A stretch of 64,000 nt of DNA from Ensifer sp. PDNC004. Lineage in GTDB: Bacteria; Pseudomonadota; Alphaproteobacteria; Rhizobiales; Rhizobiaceae. The translations under genes and the position numbers were made by a program. Below the pieces are notes generated by a model. That model did no database searches, was not told where the DNA came from, and saw nothing but the letters and a program-made list of their open reading frames with translations. Positions 1 through 7,642 of this stretch are shown here, piece after piece; within the stretch, counting starts at the first letter, position 1, and the number at the start of each line of letters is the position of its first letter. The DNA is taken from NCBI RefSeq assembly GCF_016919405.1, contig NZ_CP070353.1, forward strand, positions 3,560,501-3,624,500, written 5' to 3'.

Positions 1-1364
1 TGGATGACGCGGATGCCCATCAGGGCAGCCAGGCGGATCGACGGACGGCAGTAGTCCGAGAAGATCAGGAAGCCACCGGAATAGGGGATGACGCCGCCAT
101 GCAGCGCCATGCCGTTCATGGCAGCGGCCATGCCGTGCTCGCGAACGCCCCAATGGATGTAGCGGCCGGAGAAGTCGTCAGGGGTGATCGACTTGGTCTG
201 GCTCGTCTTGGTGTTGTTCGAGCCGGTCAGGTCAGCCGAGCCGCCGATGGTTTCGGCCAGAACGCCGTTGATGACTTCGAGCGCGTCCTCGGAAGCCTTG
301 CGGGTTGCCGGCGACGGCTTGGTTTCGGCGAGCTTCTTCTTGTAGTCGTCGATGGCCGAGGAGAGGCGGCCTTCGAGTTCGCCGGAGAAGCGGCGAACGA
401 ACTGGGCCTTCTTCTCGGCCTCGCTCTTTTCAAGACGGTCTTCCCACTCCTTGCGCGCCTTGGTGGAGCGCAGGCCGGCCAGACGCCAGGCGTCGAGCAC
501 GTCGGAGGGAACGACGAAAGCTTCGGCTTCCCAGCCGAGCGCCTTGCGGGTGGCGGCGATTTCCTCGGCGCCGAGCGGCGAGCCGTGAACCTTGTGGGTG
601 CCGGCCTTGTTCGGTGCGCCGAAACCGATCGTCGTCTTAGCCGCGATCATGGTCGGCTTGTCGGACTTCTGCGCCTGGTCGATCGCAGCGGCGATCGCGT
701 CCGGATCATGGCCGTCGACGGCAATGGTGTTCCAGTTGGAGGCGCGGAAGCGGGCGTGCTGGTCGGTCGAGTCGGCGATCGAGATCGGGCCGTCGATCGA
801 GATGTTGTTGTCGTCCCAGAAGACGATCAGCTTGTTGAGCTTCAGGTGGCCGGCGAGCGAAATCGCTTCCTGGCTGATGCCTTCCATGAGGCAGCCGTCA
901 CCGGCGAGCACGTAGGTATAGTGCTCCATCAGGTCGGAGCCGAATTCGTCACGCAGCTTGCGCTCTGCGATCGCCATGCCGACGGCGTTGGCAATGCCCT
1001 GGCCGAGCGGACCGGTGGTCGTCTCGATGCCGGCGGCGTGGCCGTATTCCGGGTGGCCGGCGGTGCGGGCGCCGAGCTGGCGGAAGTTCTTGATCTCGTC
1101 GATGGAGATGTCTTCGTAGCCCGTCAAATAGAGCAGCGAATAGAGCAGCATCGAGCCGTGGCCGGCCGACAGCACGAAGCGGTCGCGGTTTGGCCAGGAC
1201 GGATTCTTGGGGTCAAAGCTCAGATAGCGCGTAAAGAGGACTGTCGCTATGTCGGCTGCACCCATGGGCAGGCCAGGGTGGCCGGAATTTGCCTTCTCGA
1301 CGGCATCCATGGAGAGGAAACGGATCGCATTTGCCATCCGGTCGTGTTTTTCGCGAGAGATCAT
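1..1364 (-). CDS. tkt: Transketolase, partial (3' end beyond the window)
   Basis: Thiamine-diphosphate enzyme of the non-oxidative pentose phosphate pathway and Calvin cycle, moving two-carbon units between sugar phosphates in the cytoplasm. About 454 of the usual ~660 residues are visible. The N-terminal SGHPG motif (residues 27-31, His29 being the conserved active-site histidine) is followed near residue 155 by the cofactor-binding GDGCLMEG segment and a downstream DNN. The pyrimidine-binding domain begins before the edge. The start at 1364 gives the standard [15 protein letters not shown] beginning. In related rhizobia gap and pgk lie downstream, but that part is outside this window. Confidence 0.97.
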   Translation of the reverse strand, partial: MISREKHDRMANAIRFLSMDAVEKANSGHPGLPMGAADIATVLFTRYLSFDPKNPSWPNRDRFVLSAGHGSMLLYSLLYLTGYEDISIDEIKNFRQLGARTAGHPEYGHAAGIETTTGPLGQGIANAVGMAIAERKLRDEFGSDLMEHYTYVLAGDGCLMEGISQEAISLAGHLKLNKLIVFWDDNNISIDGPISIADSTDQHARFRASNWNTIAVDGHDPDAIAAAIDQAQKSDKPTMIAAKTTIGFGAPNKAGTHKVHGSPLGAEEIAATRKALGWEAEAFVVPSDVLDAWRLAGLRSTKARKEWEDRLEKSEAEKKAQFVRRFSGELEGRLSSAIDDYKKKLAETKPSPATRKASEDALEVINGVLAETIGGSADLTGSNNTKTSQTKSITPDDFSGRYIHWGVREHGMAAAMNGMALHGGVIPYSGGFLIFSDYCRPSIRLAALMGIRVI

Positions 1365-1714
1365 GACTGTTCCGTTTGCGTTCGGTGGTCAGGGAACGGT
1401 CTCTATCCTCCAAAGACCGCGCAAGAAGCGGCTGACACATAGCAGGTGCGCCGTGCGAGTCAACAAATACGGGCCTTCCGCGGCCATTTGACGGCAGGTT
1501 GCTCCGGCCCCCGCCGCGGTGCTTGTTCCGCAATGCAACAAGCCTACCGCACTGCCGTTGAAGAAAGCCGGCTACGCAATCCATCCACAGCTTCCGCTGT
1601 TGTTTGCCGTACTTGGCATTGTTGAGACTTACGTAATAGGTTTAAAAAAGATCGAGCCGAAGCGGCGGACGGGATTCGGGCGATTCGGCCTCATGGGCGA
1701 GGTATTCGGAACAC
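1365..1714. other. Divergent intergenic region between tkt and the DUF4164 gene
   Basis: These 350 bases separate divergently transcribed genes and must hold both promoters. An AT-rich patch near 1625-1650 is the best promoter region for the rightward genes, but no clean -35/-10 pair stands out. No convincing small gene or RNA was found. Confidence 0.5.
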
Positions 1715-1984
1715 ATGCCGGCAAAGACTGTCAAAGCGGCGATCGACGAACTGCGAAACGCAGTGCAATCCCTGGAGAATGCGATCGACGGTCGGTTTGA
1801 CAGGGAGCGGGACTTCAGCGAGTTCGAGGGCGAGGTGCGACGCGTCAACACCGACCGGTCGCGACTGGCGCAGGAACTCGATCAGTCGCAGTTCCGGGCA
1901 AACCGGCTCGAGGAGGTCAACCGTGAGGTTTCCCGTCGCCTCGTGACGGCGATGGAAACCATTCGGGCGGTGCTCGACCGCTAG
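1715..1984 (+). CDS. DUF4164-type small coiled-coil protein
   Basis: An 89-residue, highly charged protein predicted to be almost entirely helical, with heptad-like spacing over residues 5-85. Its size, composition and position directly before zapA match the DUF4164 family of rhizobial proteins, whose function is unknown. Only 11 bases separate it from zapA, so the two are probably co-transcribed. A cell-division link is inferred from this neighbourhood alone. The ribosome-binding site is weak. Confidence 0.8.
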   Translation: MPAKTVKAAIDELRNAVQSLENAIDGRFDRERDFSEFEGEVRRVNTDRSRLAQELDQSQFRANRLEEVNREVSRRLVTAMETIRAVLDR

Positions 1985-1995
1985 GAACAAGCGAC

Positions 1996-2373
1996 ATGGC
2001 GCAGGTGACAGTTTCGATCGACGGCAAGGCCTATCGCATGGCCTGCGAGGAAGGGCAGGAAGATCATCTGATCGAGCTTGCCACCAATTTCGATCAGTAT
2101 GTCGGACACCTCAAGACCCAGTTTGGCGAGATCGGCGATCTGCGCCTGACCGTCATGGCCGGCATCATGGTCATGGACGAGCTCAGCGAGGTCAATCGCC
2201 GGCTGAAGAACCTCGAAGCCGAGGTCGGCAACCTGACGAATGGGCGCGACGCCGCGCTTTCGGATCAGCTGAAGAACGAGGAGGCGCTGGCCTCGGCGCT
2301 CAGCGAAGTGACCCAGCAGATCCACGGTATCGCCGCCAAGCTGAACGGCCGCCCCACGACGCCGTCGAGCTGA
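1996..2373 (+). CDS. zapA: Cell division protein ZapA
   Basis: ZapA bundles FtsZ protofilaments and stabilises the Z-ring. The 125-residue product opens with a beta-strand segment (MAQVTVSIDGKAYRM) typical of the family and continues with the helical globular domain and a C-terminal coiled coil around residues 70-115. Length is normal for alphaproteobacteria. The order zapA, 6S RNA, 5-formyltetrahydrofolate cyclo-ligase is an old bacterial arrangement. It is kept here, with other genes inserted before the ligase. Confidence 0.93.
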   Translation: MAQVTVSIDGKAYRMACEEGQEDHLIELATNFDQYVGHLKTQFGEIGDLRLTVMAGIMVMDELSEVNRRLKNLEAEVGNLTNGRDAALSDQLKNEEALASALSEVTQQIHGIAAKLNGRPTTPSS

Positions 2374-2427
2374 CAAGGTTTCGTCGGCGAGCCACTGGCG
2401 CGAAGCACCGAGACACTTTATATATCG

Positions 2428-2590
2428 AATGCGGTCTGCGCTCCCCGACAGGAACCACAATCCCCGGGGCCATACTCGATCCTAAGGGAGCTGTCCCTGT
2501 CCGGACCCGTGGGTTCGGACACATGGCGCCCACCTACTTTGTAGGCACCCGGGATCGTAAAATATCCATCGGTTGTGTGGATCGCACTTC
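2428..2590 (+). ncRNA. ssrS: 6S RNA candidate
   Basis: 6S RNA binds sigma70-RNA polymerase and dampens transcription in stationary phase. The call rests on position just after zapA, a length of about 160 bases, and a closing stem. Bases 2430-2437 (TGCGGTCT) pair with 2579-2586 (GGATCGCA) over eight pairs, two of them G-U. A long imperfect rod lies between, and a TATATC -10-like element sits at 2421-2426, just before the likely 5' end. No clear -35 is visible. The ends are approximate. A covariance-model search was not possible. Confidence 0.72.
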
Positions 2591-2611
2591 TCCCTCCTTT
2601 CGACTGCTCGC

Positions 2612-3493
2612 TCAGTCCCCGGCAAAAGCCCGGCGGATGGCGTCGGCCATGGCCTCGACGATCCGGTCCTTGCCGTTCCCGGCCTTTGAAATCCGCAGCA
2701 CGACATTCGAGTGGTCGATCACGGTGTAGCCGTCATCGGCCGTCAGTTCGCGGCAGCCGGACGGGATGCTGCTGCGGGCAAGTGGCGCGATGGCAAGGCC
2801 GGACACCACCGCCGCCATCAGGCCACCGCTGGTGCGGCTGACATAGGCGACGCGGTTGTCGATGCGGCATTTCCTCAAATTGCGCTGGGCAAGGTCGTCG
2901 CACCAGCCGCCTTCAAGATAGGTATAGGTCGCGATCGGTACCGGACGGCGCTCGTCGGTCCGGTGCTGCTCCGACGTCACCCAGACGGTCGGATCCATCA
3001 TCAGCACCTCGTTCCTCGTCTTTCCGCCGGGCTCGAAGACGACGGCAAGGTCGATCTCTCCCGCCTCCAGTGCCGCGACATTGGTCATCGAGGCGCCCTG
3101 CTGCACGGTCACTTCGACGCCCGGGTGGATGGCCGCGAAACTCCCCAGCGCTTTCGGCAAGGTCGAGTTGATGTATTCCTCGGGCAGCCCGATCCGAACG
3201 GCGCCGTCGAGCGCCGGCTGACGCAGCGCGGCGGCGGTGTCGTCGAGCAGGGTGACGATGCGCCTGGCATTGTCGACGAGCCGCAGTCCTTGCGGAGTCA
3301 GCACCACACCGCGCGAATGGCGCTCGAACAGGGCGTCGCCGAGCACATCCTCGAGCTTCCTGATCTGCATGCTGACGGCCGACTGGGTACGCCCGACGAT
3401 GTCTGCGGCGCGCGTGACGCTGCTGGTATCGACAACTGCGAGAAAGGTTCTGAGCAGATCGCTATCAAGCGGGAGGGGCATGGCGTCAACCAT
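2612..3493 (-). CDS. LysR-family transcriptional regulator
   Basis: A 293-residue protein with an N-terminal winged helix-turn-helix (about residues 8-67, containing the family signature SSVTRAADIVGRTQSAVSMQ) and a C-terminal periplasmic-binding-like effector domain (about 95-290). LysR proteins usually control a divergent neighbour. The small gene at 3594 points away from it across a 100-base gap, so that gene is the first candidate target. The effector is unknown. The gene ends only about 20 bases beyond the 6S RNA candidate, which is transcribed towards it. Confidence 0.93.
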   Translation of the reverse strand: MVDAMPLPLDSDLLRTFLAVVDTSSVTRAADIVGRTQSAVSMQIRKLEDVLGDALFERHSRGVVLTPQGLRLVDNARRIVTLLDDTAAALRQPALDGAVRIGLPEEYINSTLPKALGSFAAIHPGVEVTVQQGASMTNVAALEAGEIDLAVVFEPGGKTRNEVLMMDPTVWVTSEQHRTDERRPVPIATYTYLEGGWCDDLAQRNLRKCRIDNRVAYVSRTSGGLMAAVVSGLAIAPLARSSIPSGCRELTADDGYTVIDHSNVVLRISKAGNGKDRIVEAMADAIRRAFAGD

Positions 3494-3593
3494 CAGAATT
3501 TCTGATGACAGTCATGCTTGCAATTCGTTTGTCAAATGTCAATGCGAGGACGAAGATCGTTCTGTCAGATCATCCTAGGCCCGAGTCCCTGCC

Positions 3594-3818
3594 ATGAGCG
3601 TACTTGCCGTTCTCGCCTTTTCCGACACGTTCGCTGCCGCCCGACGCAGGGCAAGGCGATGGGCCGCCGATTTGCTGCTTGTCGAGGCGCCTGCCGAGGT
3701 GCCGGCGGACAGGCCGCTGCTGCTGCGCGACGCCGGGATCCCGGCAGTCGACTTCGACCTTCGACGGCGGGAGCGGATGTTGGAGCAGGCGGTCTATCGG
3801 TCGCACTGGATGCTCTAG
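3594..3818 (+). CDS. Small arginine-rich protein, unknown function
   Basis: Encodes 74 residues: a hydrophobic start, an Arg-rich helix (residues 15-24) and a charged C-terminus. No known domain was recognised. It is divergent from the LysR gene, which suggests but does not prove that it is the regulated partner. No good Shine-Dalgarno sequence precedes the ATG, so the start, and even coding status, are uncertain. Confidence 0.42.
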   Translation: MSVLAVLAFSDTFAAARRRARRWAADLLLVEAPAEVPADRPLLLRDAGIPAVDFDLRRRERMLEQAVYRSHWML

Positions 3819-3837
3819 GCAGTCCCCGCGCCAATCC

Positions 3838-4089
3838 TTACGAGATGAGATCGAGCCTTGCGGCACGAAAGACGGCTTCGGCCAGATTGCCGGCCTGCAG
3901 CTTGCGCATGGCGTCTTCCAGCGCCCGGTCGATCCGGTCGAGGGGAATATCGGTTTCGCGCATCATGTCCTGGCGCGTGCGGCCGCGGGCGGCGAGCGTC
4001 AGGCAACGCAGTTCCAACGGTTCGAGTTCTTTCATCTGGTCCTTCATGGACGTCGGCTTTTCCACTGCTGCCTGCAGGAGCGCGTCCAT
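3838..4089 (-). CDS. Small helix-turn-helix protein resembling a LuxR output domain
   Basis: An 83-residue protein whose central part (ELRCLTLAARGRTRQDMM, about residues 27-44) follows the pattern of the LuxR/GerE C-terminal helix-turn-helix: a Leu/Ala-rich first helix, a glycine turn, then an amphipathic recognition helix. It lacks any receiver or autoinducer domain, so it would be a stand-alone DNA-binding unit. It is convergent with the 74-residue gene. Its target is unknown. Confidence 0.68.
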   Translation of the reverse strand: MDALLQAAVEKPTSMKDQMKELEPLELRCLTLAARGRTRQDMMRETDIPLDRIDRALEDAMRKLQAGNLAEAVFRAARLDLIS

Positions 4090-4397
4090 ACATCGAACGC
4101 GGGCATTAGTTCCTGCTAATTATTTGAAATCGCGTCTTTATTTGCATGCGGTCGCCGATGCGCGAAAGCGGAACCGTCGTCCATGATGAACGGAACGCTA
4201 ATGCTGTGCCGAACCGGGAAGGCGCTGGCCGTGCTGTCGCAAACCGCGGCAAAAGCGGCGAAGCGGGTGGCTATGCATGGGCGACATCGGGTGTATAGGC
4301 TGGTGATTGAGCCGGGAATCGGCGAGAAAGTGACGGGTTGTGCCATTTCGGGAAGAAAATTCGTCCGCGACGATGGCATGAGGCAGGAGAGGGCACG
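4090..4397. other. Intergenic region before the cyclo-ligase gene
   Basis: About 308 bases between the small HTH gene and the cyclo-ligase gene. The segment near 4115-4145 is AT-rich and likely holds divergent promoters. An open frame starting at 4183 runs into the ligase gene, but it has no ribosome site or protein-like character and was not called. Confidence 0.45.
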
Positions 4398-4970
4398 ATG
4401 TCACCGAAAGACTTGAAGGCGGCGCTGCGCAACGAGCGGCTGGCATTGCGCGATGCGATGCCCGCGGAGATACGGATCGAGGCGAGCCTGACCATGGCCG
4501 ACCATGCGGGCGACGTCATTGCGCTCGATCCCGGGCACATCGTTTCCGGCTTCTGGCCGATCCGCTCCGAGGTCGATATCCGGCCGCTGATGGCGCGGCT
4601 GAAAAGCCGCGGGGCCCGGCTCTGCCTGCCCGTGATCATGGACAAGCAGACGATCGTCTTTCGCGAGCTGCTCGATGGCGTCGACATCATCGCCACCGGC
4701 TTCGGCACGACCGGGCCTGGCCCGGATGCGCCGGTGCTCGACCCGGATATCATGCTCGTGCCGCTTTCGGCCTTCGACGCGACCGGTCACCGGATCGGCT
4801 ACGGCGCCGGCTACTATGACCGGGCGATCGACCGGCTGCGCAACAAGGGGCACCTGCCGAAGCTGATCGGCATTGCCTTCGACTGCCAGGAAGTCGCCAC
4901 CGTGCCGGCCGAACCGCATGATGTGGCGCTGGATGCCGTGCTCACCGAGAGCGGGTTCCGGCATTTCTAA
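4398..4970 (+). CDS. 5-formyltetrahydrofolate cyclo-ligase
   Basis: Converts 5-formyltetrahydrofolate to 5,10-methenyltetrahydrofolate using ATP, recycling a stored folate. The 190-residue protein has the N-terminal basic helix (KDLKAALRNERLALRD) and the C-terminal signature GYGAGYYDR that forms the ATP/folate pocket. The ATG at 4398 was chosen over an upstream in-frame ATG at 4338 because AGGAGAGG precedes it at proper spacing and family proteins begin here. In many bacteria this gene is paired with zapA and 6S RNA. Confidence 0.93.
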   Translation: MSPKDLKAALRNERLALRDAMPAEIRIEASLTMADHAGDVIALDPGHIVSGFWPIRSEVDIRPLMARLKSRGARLCLPVIMDKQTIVFRELLDGVDIIATGFGTTGPGPDAPVLDPDIMLVPLSAFDATGHRIGYGAGYYDRAIDRLRNKGHLPKLIGIAFDCQEVATVPAEPHDVALDAVLTESGFRHF

Positions 4971-5180
4971 TCGATGACGTAGCTGAGGAACGGCCCTGTG
5001 CCTTGAAATCGTGCAGGTCGCGGCCGACGATCGGTTCGCGATTCCGGCGGAATCGATCTTGGGCGTTTCCTGTCGGGCCAGGATCGTGTAGACGCTCTAC
5101 CTCTTTGTTTTACGCAGGTCCGGCCGCCACAACCGCTGACGCGCTTCCGCCGGAGCTGCCCTGGTGGGATTTGAGCGAGC

Positions 5181-6005
5181 ATGAGGCTTCTGTTTCTGGG
5201 AGATATGGTGGGCAAGACGGGCCGTACGGCGGTCTGGGAGCGGCTTCCGGGACTGATCGGCGACCTCAAGCTCGACTTTGTCATCGTCAACGGCGAGAAC
5301 GCCGCCGGCGGCTTCGGCATCACCGAAGACATCTTCCTCGAGACGATCAACGCCGGCGCCGACGTGGTGACCACCGGCAACCACGTCTGGGACCAGAAGG
5401 AAGCGGTGGTCTTCTGCGAGCGGCACGACCAGTTCCTGCGCCCGGCCAACTATCCGGCCGGCACGCCCGGCCGCGGCTCCAACCTGTTCTTTGCCCGCAA
5501 CGGCGCGCGCGTGCTGGTCGCCAACGTCATGGGCCGCGTCTTCATGCATCCCGAACTCGATGATCCCTTCAAGTCGGCCGAGGCGATCCTCGATGCCTGC
5601 CCGCTCGGCGAGCAGGCGGATGCGATCGTCTTCGACTTTCATGCGGAGGCGACCAGCGAAAAGCAGTGCTTCGGCCATTTCGTCGACGGACGCGCCAGCC
5701 TCGTCGTCGGCACGCATACGCACGTGCCGACCGCCGACCACCAGATCCTCAACGGCGGCACCGCCTATATGAGTGATGCCGGCATGTGCGGCGACTACGA
5801 TTCCTCGCTCGGCATGGACAAGGAAGAGCCGCTCAACCGCTTCATCTCGAAGATGCCGAAGGGGCGCTTCGAGGCGGCGTCGGGTCCGGCCACCATCTGC
5901 GGTCTCGGGGTCGAGATCTCCGATCGCACCGGGCTTGCCGAGAAGATCGCGCCGCTGCGGCTTGGGCCGAGACTGGCGGAAACGATCCCGGATTTCTGGT
6001 CTTAA
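5181..6005 (+). CDS. YmdB-family metallophosphoesterase
   Basis: A 274-residue member of the YmdB/TIGR00282 family. The Bacillus homolog hydrolyses 2',3'-cyclic nucleotides and affects biofilm decisions. All metal-binding motifs are present: D8 in FLGDMVG, N37/E39/N40 in VNGENAAGG, N67-H68 in GNHVWD, H154 in DFHAEATSEK and H179/H181 in GTHTHVPTADH. No signal peptide is seen, so it should be cytoplasmic. A 210-base gap follows the cyclo-ligase gene, so co-transcription is possible but not assured. Confidence 0.93.
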   Translation: MRLLFLGDMVGKTGRTAVWERLPGLIGDLKLDFVIVNGENAAGGFGITEDIFLETINAGADVVTTGNHVWDQKEAVVFCERHDQFLRPANYPAGTPGRGSNLFFARNGARVLVANVMGRVFMHPELDDPFKSAEAILDACPLGEQADAIVFDFHAEATSEKQCFGHFVDGRASLVVGTHTHVPTADHQILNGGTAYMSDAGMCGDYDSSLGMDKEEPLNRFISKMPKGRFEAASGPATICGLGVEISDRTGLAEKIAPLRLGPRLAETIPDFWS

Positions 6006-6487
6006 GGCCAGGGCAGGCGGCGTCCTGAGGCGCAGCGCAAAACTGCGCGCGGGCACCTTTGGTTGTCCCGTATCGCCTTATCGGAATTGATTTTTTTCAA
6101 GGTGACAACCCCATCAAATGATGGCAGGTTATCGCGAAATCACGCCGGGCCGGGGCGTGATGTATTCGTGGGTTTTTGCAGAATGAATGGTGTCCGCAGT
6201 CCTGGATTGCGGGCATGTGCTGTTGTCGCCGCGTTTCGGGCCGATGCCCGCTGCGGGCGGTTTTGACCTGACAGCGTTCGCGGGCCGAAGGGCGCAAGGC
6301 CGCTGTATCATTTGATTGCTTGTGTGACTTTGCCTCTCGGATCGCTGCCGATCCGAGGATTTGTGCGGAGCGGGACGGGTAATGCGGCTGTTTTGCGCAC
6401 GGGCCCCGCTCTGAAATGTTCAAAGCGATTGCGGTGGTCTGGTCGATTGGCTGCCCCTCGTGATCCAAGTGCATTCGGAGGGCATGC
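6006..6487. other. Intergenic region upstream of the RND efflux genes
   Basis: A 482-base non-coding stretch with no convincing gene. It contains a poly-T run near 6090-6096 and the inverted repeat at 6336-6357 described separately. The promoter of the efflux operon must lie here. No regulator gene is adjacent, so control is probably in trans. Confidence 0.5.
6336..6357. promoter_or_regulatory. Perfect inverted repeat, possible operator of the efflux operon
   Basis: CTCGGATCG, a four-base spacer CTGC, then CGATCCGAG form a perfect 9+9 palindrome about 130 bases before the periplasmic adaptor gene. No T-run follows, so it is not a normal terminator. Efflux pumps of this class are often repressed by TetR proteins binding such palindromes, but binding here is only an inference. 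Confidence 0.4.
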
Positions 6488-7642
6488 ATGTTGTCTCAGT
6501 GGCATTTGCCGATGATCGTCGGCGCTTCTCTTTCCCTTCTATCCGTAATCGGTGCCCAGGCGCAGGACGCGCAATTGCCCGTGGTGACCGTCGCCAAGCC
6601 GGTCGTGCGGGATGTCATCGACAGCGACGAGTTCATCGGCCGCTTCGAGCCTGTCGACGAGGTGCAGGTCCGCGCCCGCATCGGCGGTTATCTCGACGAG
6701 GTCAACTTCACCGACGGCGCCCTGGTGAAGAAGGGCGACAAGCTCTTCGTCATCGACCAGCGGCCCTATCGCACGTCTCTCTCTCAGGCCGAATCGACGC
6801 TGGAATCGGCGCGCTCCTCGCTGGAATTCGCCGAAGCCCAGTTCAAGCGGACGCAATCGCTGACGGGCACCGGCACGCTTTCGGTCTCGACGCTCGACGA
6901 TCACCGCCGCGAACTCCTGTCGGCGCAGGCGCTGGTGCGCGGCGCGGAAGCGGCGGTCGAGCGCGCCAAGCTCGACCTTGACTACACCACCATCACCGCG
7001 CCGCTCAGCGGCCGCGTCGACCGGCGCCTGCTGTCGACGGGCAATCTCGTTCAGGCTGACCAGACAGTGCTGACGACGATCGTGTCGCTCGACCCGATCG
7101 ATTTCTACTTCGACGTCGACGAACGGCGGCTGCTTTCCTATGCCCGGGTCGCGCGCGAGCGCGGCAGCGCGCTGCAGGAAGGCGGCGGCTCGCTCGAAGT
7201 GCTGGTCACCATCGCCGACTCGCAAGAGGAGCCGTTCAAGGGCAAGCTCGACTTCGCCGAAAACCGCGTGGATCCGCAGAGCGGCACGATGCGCGTGCGC
7301 GCCCGTCTCGATAACCCGAGCCTCGTGCTGCAGCCCGGTCTCTTCGGCCGTGTGCAGATCGAAGGCTCGAACACCTACAAGGCGGTCCTCATTCCGGACG
7401 AGGCGATCGGCGCCGACCAGAACGAGCGCATTGTCTACGAGGTGACCGGGGACGGAACAGTGGTGACCAAGCCTGTCCGTCTCGGCCCGAAGCTGCATGG
7501 CTACCGCGTCATCCGCTCCGGCATGACCGGCGACGAGACCATTGTCGTCAACGGCCTGATGCGGGCACGCCCCGGCACCAAGGTGAAGCCCGAGACGGTG
7601 CAGCTTCCCCCCGAAGCGCAAGCAGCGGGGGCGGCGCAATGA
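6488..7642 (+). CDS. RND efflux periplasmic adaptor subunit (AcrA/MexA family)
   Basis: Membrane-fusion protein linking an RND pump to an outer-membrane channel. The 384 residues start with a cleavable signal ending near AQAQ (about residue 25), then the barrel-sandwich half (about 55-95), a helical hairpin (about 95-165), the second barrel-sandwich half with TITAPLSGRV, and beta-barrel plus membrane-proximal domains to about 370. The Ala/Gln-rich tail is unstructured. There is no lipobox cysteine, so it is probably soluble in the periplasm. Its last four bases overlap the pump gene (ATGA), showing translational coupling. Confidence 0.95.
   Translation: MLSQWHLPMIVGASLSLLSVIGAQAQDAQLPVVTVAKPVVRDVIDSDEFIGRFEPVDEVQVRARIGGYLDEVNFTDGALVKKGDKLFVIDQRPYRTSLSQAESTLESARSSLEFAEAQFKRTQSLTGTGTLSVSTLDDHRRELLSAQALVRGAEAAVERAKLDLDYTTITAPLSGRVDRRLLSTGNLVQADQTVLTTIVSLDPIDFYFDVDERRLLSYARVARERGSALQEGGGSLEVLVTIADSQEEPFKGKLDFAENRVDPQSGTMRVRARLDNPSLVLQPGLFGRVQIEGSNTYKAVLIPDEAIGADQNERIVYEVTGDGTVVTKPVRLGPKLHGYRVIRSGMTGDETIVVNGLMRARPGTKVKPETVQLPPEAQAAGAAQ

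Noticed and set aside
99..1442. Forward open frame of 447 codons at the left edge
   Set aside because: Antisense to transketolase; product has no protein-like features and no ribosome site.
4183..4416. Possible 77-codon gene before the cyclo-ligase
   Set aside because: No ribosome site, overlaps the well-supported start of the ligase gene, no recognisable features.
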